From Neurospora intermedia (taxonomy: Eukaryota > Ascomycota > Sordariomycetes > Sordariales > Sordariaceae): 64,000 nt of DNA. The notes beneath the pieces are model-generated. The model saw only the letters and a list, made by a program, of their open reading frames with translations, was not told the DNA's origin and ran no database searches. This document shows positions 60,301 to 64,000 of this stretch, one piece after another (within the stretch, counting starts at the first letter, position 1; every line of letters starts with the position of its first letter). The stretch lies in assembly GCA_037102815.1 (NCBI GenBank), contig BTPP01000005.1, positions 1,860,001 through 1,924,000 on the forward strand, given 5' to 3'. The position numbers and the translations under genes are program-made.

Positions 60301-62010
60301 TGCGATTGGGTGTGTGAACTCTGATGTGTGTGGCTGGGCTTTCAGTTGTCGTATCTGATGAGACTCTTTCTATATTTTCTCTGGTGGCCGAAATCTGATA
60401 TTCATTACCATCTAAAGGTCGCAAGGTTGGTCTGAGATATGAGTCTTGGGGTCAAGTCGTTATCGCTAGAACTCGCGAGGTGAAAGATGTATAATTGTGA
60501 TTGATGGGATGGGAAAGCTTATCAGCTCCTGTTGGATGCTCGGCCAGTAGGTAGAGGTTGAGAACAAATCACGTTCTGCGCCTATCATTTTCTTTCACCC
60601 TCTTGGTAGCTGAAACCCCAGTATTCTCTTGAGAGTTAACACCGTTCTTGGAGTCAGAGTGAAGAAGTTTCAAACGACGAAAAGAAGGGCGTAGCATTCA
60701 GCTTTCGACCGCATCAGTTGCTCCTTCTCCAATCATGACTCAACTACAACTTGAATACACGTACGCTTCTCACATGGGCAGATGGGCTAAAGCGATCACT
60801 AAAGTGGCAACTTTGACAGAGTCTAGACTTCTTTCCAGATTCTAGAGAAATGGTTCTCCTGACGATCGATCCTGCAAGCGACCACCTCTGGTGTGTAGGT
60901 ACTTGGGGCCAAGATCATGCCGCCGAATCTTGAAGTCCAACAGACCTACCAATTAGAGAACTGTCATTGCCCATGAACAGCAAGAAAAGAAAAAATGAAA
61001 CTCTTTGGTAAACAAACATGTCAACCAAATCACCGTTTTGCAAGCCACTCCAATGTCCATTTTGTGGTGTAAACGCATGAATGCCTAACCTCCGCAAAAC
61101 ACTCGGTCGATACTACATGCTTACCTCTCCCATGATATGTATGCGGACTGACCCATTCCCACGTGTAAAAGTTCCATTCAGTCATGGGGACATCGTCAAG
61201 TACTTTTCATCATACTGTAACCTCCAAGTCTATGTAGAAAGACAACACAGAGGACATCTACGTACATTCTTCATTACTGCTCCCTCGGGATCTTCCGAAC
61301 GTGTTTACAAGCATAAATGCAGCTCAAGAACAACAATGGGACCCTGAAGGTACCCAAACTACGGTTACCAACCGTGACCCGCTTTGGGTTTCTCTCTGGG
61401 AGCAGAACGGCATCGGAGATCTGAAACAAGGTGCATTGTTTTTTTTCTTCTTTGTTCATGTTAGCAAGCAGGCAGGAATGACTTGCATGTTTTGAAAACA
61501 AGGCTCACGTGTACATATGTCTCCTTACCTCCATGAGGGGAAATGGTAGCGTTAGAGGTTCAGACGACTTGGATCTTACCGTTTGGGGATCTGATGACCG
61601 AGAGCAACGAGAGCAAAAGCTCCCAAAGGGTCCAGTCATGCCCTCGTCAGCACGTCATTGACAGCTCAAACCCTCTGTCGGCTCCCATGGAAATCCCAGT
61701 GTGTTACTCCGCGGTTGTGAAACACTCTCCAGTGCGATATAAGGGTTTTGTCGACACGCGTGGCCATCTGAGACTAACGAGAGCAGTCTGAATACTTGGA
61801 AAAACAGCCCCAGGAATATAGAATGATGTGAGTGCCATCTCCAGTCGGAGGCTTAATGGTACGCAGGTGACTTGGTGTCCTAAGCAGCATGGAACAGCCG
61901 TGAGCGGGCACCTATCTCTCAACAATACTAGCTCATGGCCCTCATGTCTCCTTCATTCCAGAACTTTTTCTTAGTAATTTCTCTGCCACGAGTCAGCCAG
62001 CCAGGTAGCT

Positions 62011-62020
62011 TACCTAGGTA
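62011..62020. repeat. TACCTAGGTA palindrome, copy 4
   Basis: Perfect palindrome embedded in CCAGGTAGCT...GCTACCTATT, which extends the inverted symmetry imperfectly. Confidence 0.9.
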
Positions 62021-63119
62021 GCTACCTATTGACGTCCATCTCGCCCTCGCAAGATCATCCTCCCCGTTTGAGTGACGTTCTCGTGTGCACACATGACATG
62101 AACATAGGTAACCTCTCAATATTTCCCTCATACCTCCCTCCATCTAAGCATCACATTCCGCTTCCCAATAGCGAACACAGCAAGATTACACAGAGTTAGG
62201 GACAGCTAAGATAGGTAACGGAAGCTCCAATCCTCCAACTCATCTAAATCAAGTCATACGTATATTCAGCCAGATGCTTGGCGACTTATTGTCTAAACGT
62301 ACGAGAGACACCAGCCAGTCATCCAAAACAAAGCCAACTGACGTGTGGCCCCGACAGTGGAAGTTAGCCAAGTAGAAAAAAAAACAGCATGAAATCGCTG
62401 AGGAGGTTGGGATGGATTTGAATCAAACATTAAATACACCTATGTACGCTGTCCCATCTAGTGTAGAGAGGTTGCAGTTTTTGTGAGGATCTATTTCCTT
62501 GATGCAGAGTTTGCATAGGGGTACCGTTAGCAGCCGACGAAAATCAGGTTGGATGAGACATGGGCTCAGATCAGATCCTCCGGGGTTTGTTTTGGTAGTC
62601 TTTGTGCAAAATAGGTACCCGGCTGGCTTCCAAAAAGTGATTCAACTTATCAATTCCAGGTTTGAAAACAGCTGGCGATGATGAGGTCCTTGTCATAGTC
62701 GACGAAACCAGTTTCTCCCTCGGTCTTGGATGAGGAACATGGCTTCCAAGACTGCTGGAAGTAAGACGGAGAGCCTTCAATGTGATTATGCGAGTTGGTA
62801 AACCAGTGACTGACTGACTGACCGACTCCATCAAAGGTAAGATACCTGACCATGGGCAAGTCTCTTGTTGAGGGGGTTTAAAGCGTTTGGTACTCGAAAT
62901 CCTTTCGGGGTGTAGGCGCCGTTCGTGAACTAGTGTATGCCTCGAGTATGTCAACCGCCAGCCCGATTCCACCGTCCGTGACCTGCCCCAACTACATAGT
63001 ACCCGTGTACCTACTTCCAACCTGAAGTCGAATCCAAAGAAGACAAAAAGAAAGCGGAACAACGTAGAAAGAAGTGTACGAGTTTCGCGGTGTTGGAAGC
63101 AGCAAAAGAAAAACAAACT

Positions 63120-63191
63120 CGATCCACCCAGGGGTCGAACCTGGAACCTCCTGATTCGTAGTCAGACGCTCTGCCATTGAGCCAGCGGACC
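63120..63191 (-). tRNA. tRNA-Arg (anticodon ACG)
   Basis: A 72-nt cloverleaf without intron. Acceptor GGTCCGC pairs with GTGGATC (two G-U pairs), D stem GCTC/GAGC, anticodon stem TCTGA/TCAGG with loop CTACGAA (anticodon ACG), variable loop AGGTT, T stem CCAGG/CCTGG with loop TTCGACC, discriminator G. With A34 edited to inosine it reads CGU, CGC and CGA. Internal A and B boxes are intact, so it looks functional. Confidence 0.95.
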
Positions 63192-63557
63192 TTGTTGAAT
63201 TGAAGTCGACATCGACGGCCCTATGATCCCTAGCTGCGAACTGGATCTAGAGTGTGGGCAAGTGGTTACCCTCTCGCCGGCACCTGATATGATAGTACAA
63301 AGCCCGTGAGTAACGGCACCCGTTGTTGTGTACCTGATGCTCAGATTCCATCGTTGAGAACAAAACGCATCTACCAAACAAATGCGACAGCCAGCGCCTG
63401 ATATATCAGCACGCTGTTGTACTCCCCAACCCACGGGGACATGATGAATGACATGACCAAAACGCCCTAACGCCACCGTAACCCAGTGGAAGCCAAAACC
63501 CGAGTGCACCCCTATGTGCACCGTGCACACCGTATCTGGCTGGCCATCTTCCTCCTT
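63192..63557. other. Short intergenic region between tRNA-Arg and VPS24
   Basis: 3' flank of VPS24 and the 5' flank of the tRNA, which is transcribed on the same strand. Nothing else seen. Confidence 0.5.
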
Positions 63558-64000
63558 CTAACTCCTCAGAGCTTCCAATCGGTTCCGCATCTGGTCCATC
63601 ATAGCCTCGGTATCCTCTTCCTCGGGCTCCTCCTCGGCGTGCTGGGGTTGCTGTGGTAGTTTCTGGCCGGGTTCTGGCACACTAGGCAAGCCGCCCGTCT
63701 TCTCCATGCGATCCTTCAGTATCTCGCCCAGCACCTTGTCAACCTCGCCCTCGGCTTCCTCCTCTTCATCTTCCAGGTCCACGTCAACGGGCAACTGCTC
63801 GCCCACCATCTCCTCGATAATGCCGGCCTTCATCAGCTCAACGCTGAGCTCCTGCATGGTGCCAGCCAGCTCCGGTAGGCGCACGAGCGTGTTGACGTCC
63901 TTCATGATCTTGACGCTGGCACGGATGCTGCCCTCGATCTTGCGCAGGGCGAAGGCCTCGTTGACCTGCATTTGCACGCTGTTGAGCTGGGCCTTGCTCG
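63558..64000 (-). CDS. VPS24: ESCRT-III subunit Vps24/CHMP3, 3' part (runs off right edge)
   Basis: The frame is open from the right edge to TAG at 63558-63560, about 147 residues. AQLNSVQMQVNEAFALRKIEG and SIRASVKIMKDVNTLVRLPEL belong to the Snf7-family helical core, of Vps24 type. Next come a helix (AGTMQELSVELMKAGIIEEMV), an acidic linker with a Pro/Gln-rich stretch, and the C-terminal MIM1-like helix MMDQMRNRLEALRS that would bind the MIT domain of Vps4. Vps24 caps Snf7 filaments with Vps2 at endosomes during multivesicular-body formation. The N-terminal basic helices lie outside the window, so the start and any introns are unseen. Confidence 0.9.
   Translation of the reverse strand, partial: SKAQLNSVQMQVNEAFALRKIEGSIRASVKIMKDVNTLVRLPELAGTMQELSVELMKAGIIEEMVGEQLPVDVDLEDEEEEAEGEVDKVLGEILKDRMEKTGGLPSVPEPGQKLPQQPQHAEEEPEEEDTEAMMDQMRNRLEALRS

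Larger units (their letters stand above)
46100..63119. other. 17-kb gene-poor region
   Basis: No protein gene or RNA gene could be supported. All open frames are below about 180 codons, overlap frames on the other strand and lack domains. It holds an AAC tract (46521-46556), a GAATGT hexamer array (47279-47319), a GAA tract (48209-48231), poly-A (49987-50005), a GT run (52564-52582), and TACCTAGGTA palindromes at 50712, 51369 and 62011. A regulated neighbour, non-coding transcripts or decayed repeats could account for its size. Confidence 0.5.

Overview
The window is nuclear DNA of a filamentous ascomycete, most likely of the order Sordariales (Neurospora/Sordaria type). Reasons: genes carry short introns of 55-285 bp with GTRNGT-type donors and CTAAC/CTGAC branch sites, proteins contain polyglutamine, polyserine and polyproline tracts, intergenic DNA is rich in microsatellites and homopolymers, and the gene set (GPI15/PIG-H, DEG1/PUS3, RPC17, PRS1, VPS24, NFU1) is eukaryotic. 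The genus is an inference. No bacterial features, rRNA operon or CRISPR array were seen.

Layout. 0-12 kb: the 5' part of NFU1 (minus, leaves the window on the left), head-to-head with a HIT zinc-finger gene, then a low-complexity protein (minus), then a large gene joining a Ras-like G domain to a RasGEF module. 14-23 kb: PIG-H subunit of GPI-GlcNAc transferase, PUS3 pseudouridine synthase (minus), a divergent Rho-like GTPase with a CaaX end lying tail-to-tail with RNA polymerase III subunit RPC17 (minus), and ribose-phosphate pyrophosphokinase with an internal insertion. 25-34.5 kb: a 365-bp TIR element (MITE) with a TA target duplication, a TDT-family transporter that needs an 8-nt micro-exon, and a 1686-residue WD40/proline-rich protein (minus).

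34.5-63 kb is nearly gene-free. The one supported protein gene there is a 169-residue serine-rich protein (45.6-46.1 kb, minus). It is flanked by about 11 kb and 17 kb of non-coding DNA with CA, AAC and hexanucleotide repeats and TACCTAGGTA palindromes. The right edge holds an intact tRNA-Arg(ACG) and the 3' part of VPS24/CHMP3 (minus), which leaves the window.

Most genes are unlinked housekeeping functions (Fe-S assembly, snoRNP assembly, GPI anchor start, tRNA modification, Pol III, PRPP synthesis, ESCRT-III). No metabolic cluster or defence island was recognised. The least ordinary items are the Rho-like GTPase with altered catalytic positions, the G-domain/RasGEF fusion with a reading-frame conflict at its first splice junction, the 8-nt exon, the MITE built of repeated sub-units, and the enriched decamer palindrome.
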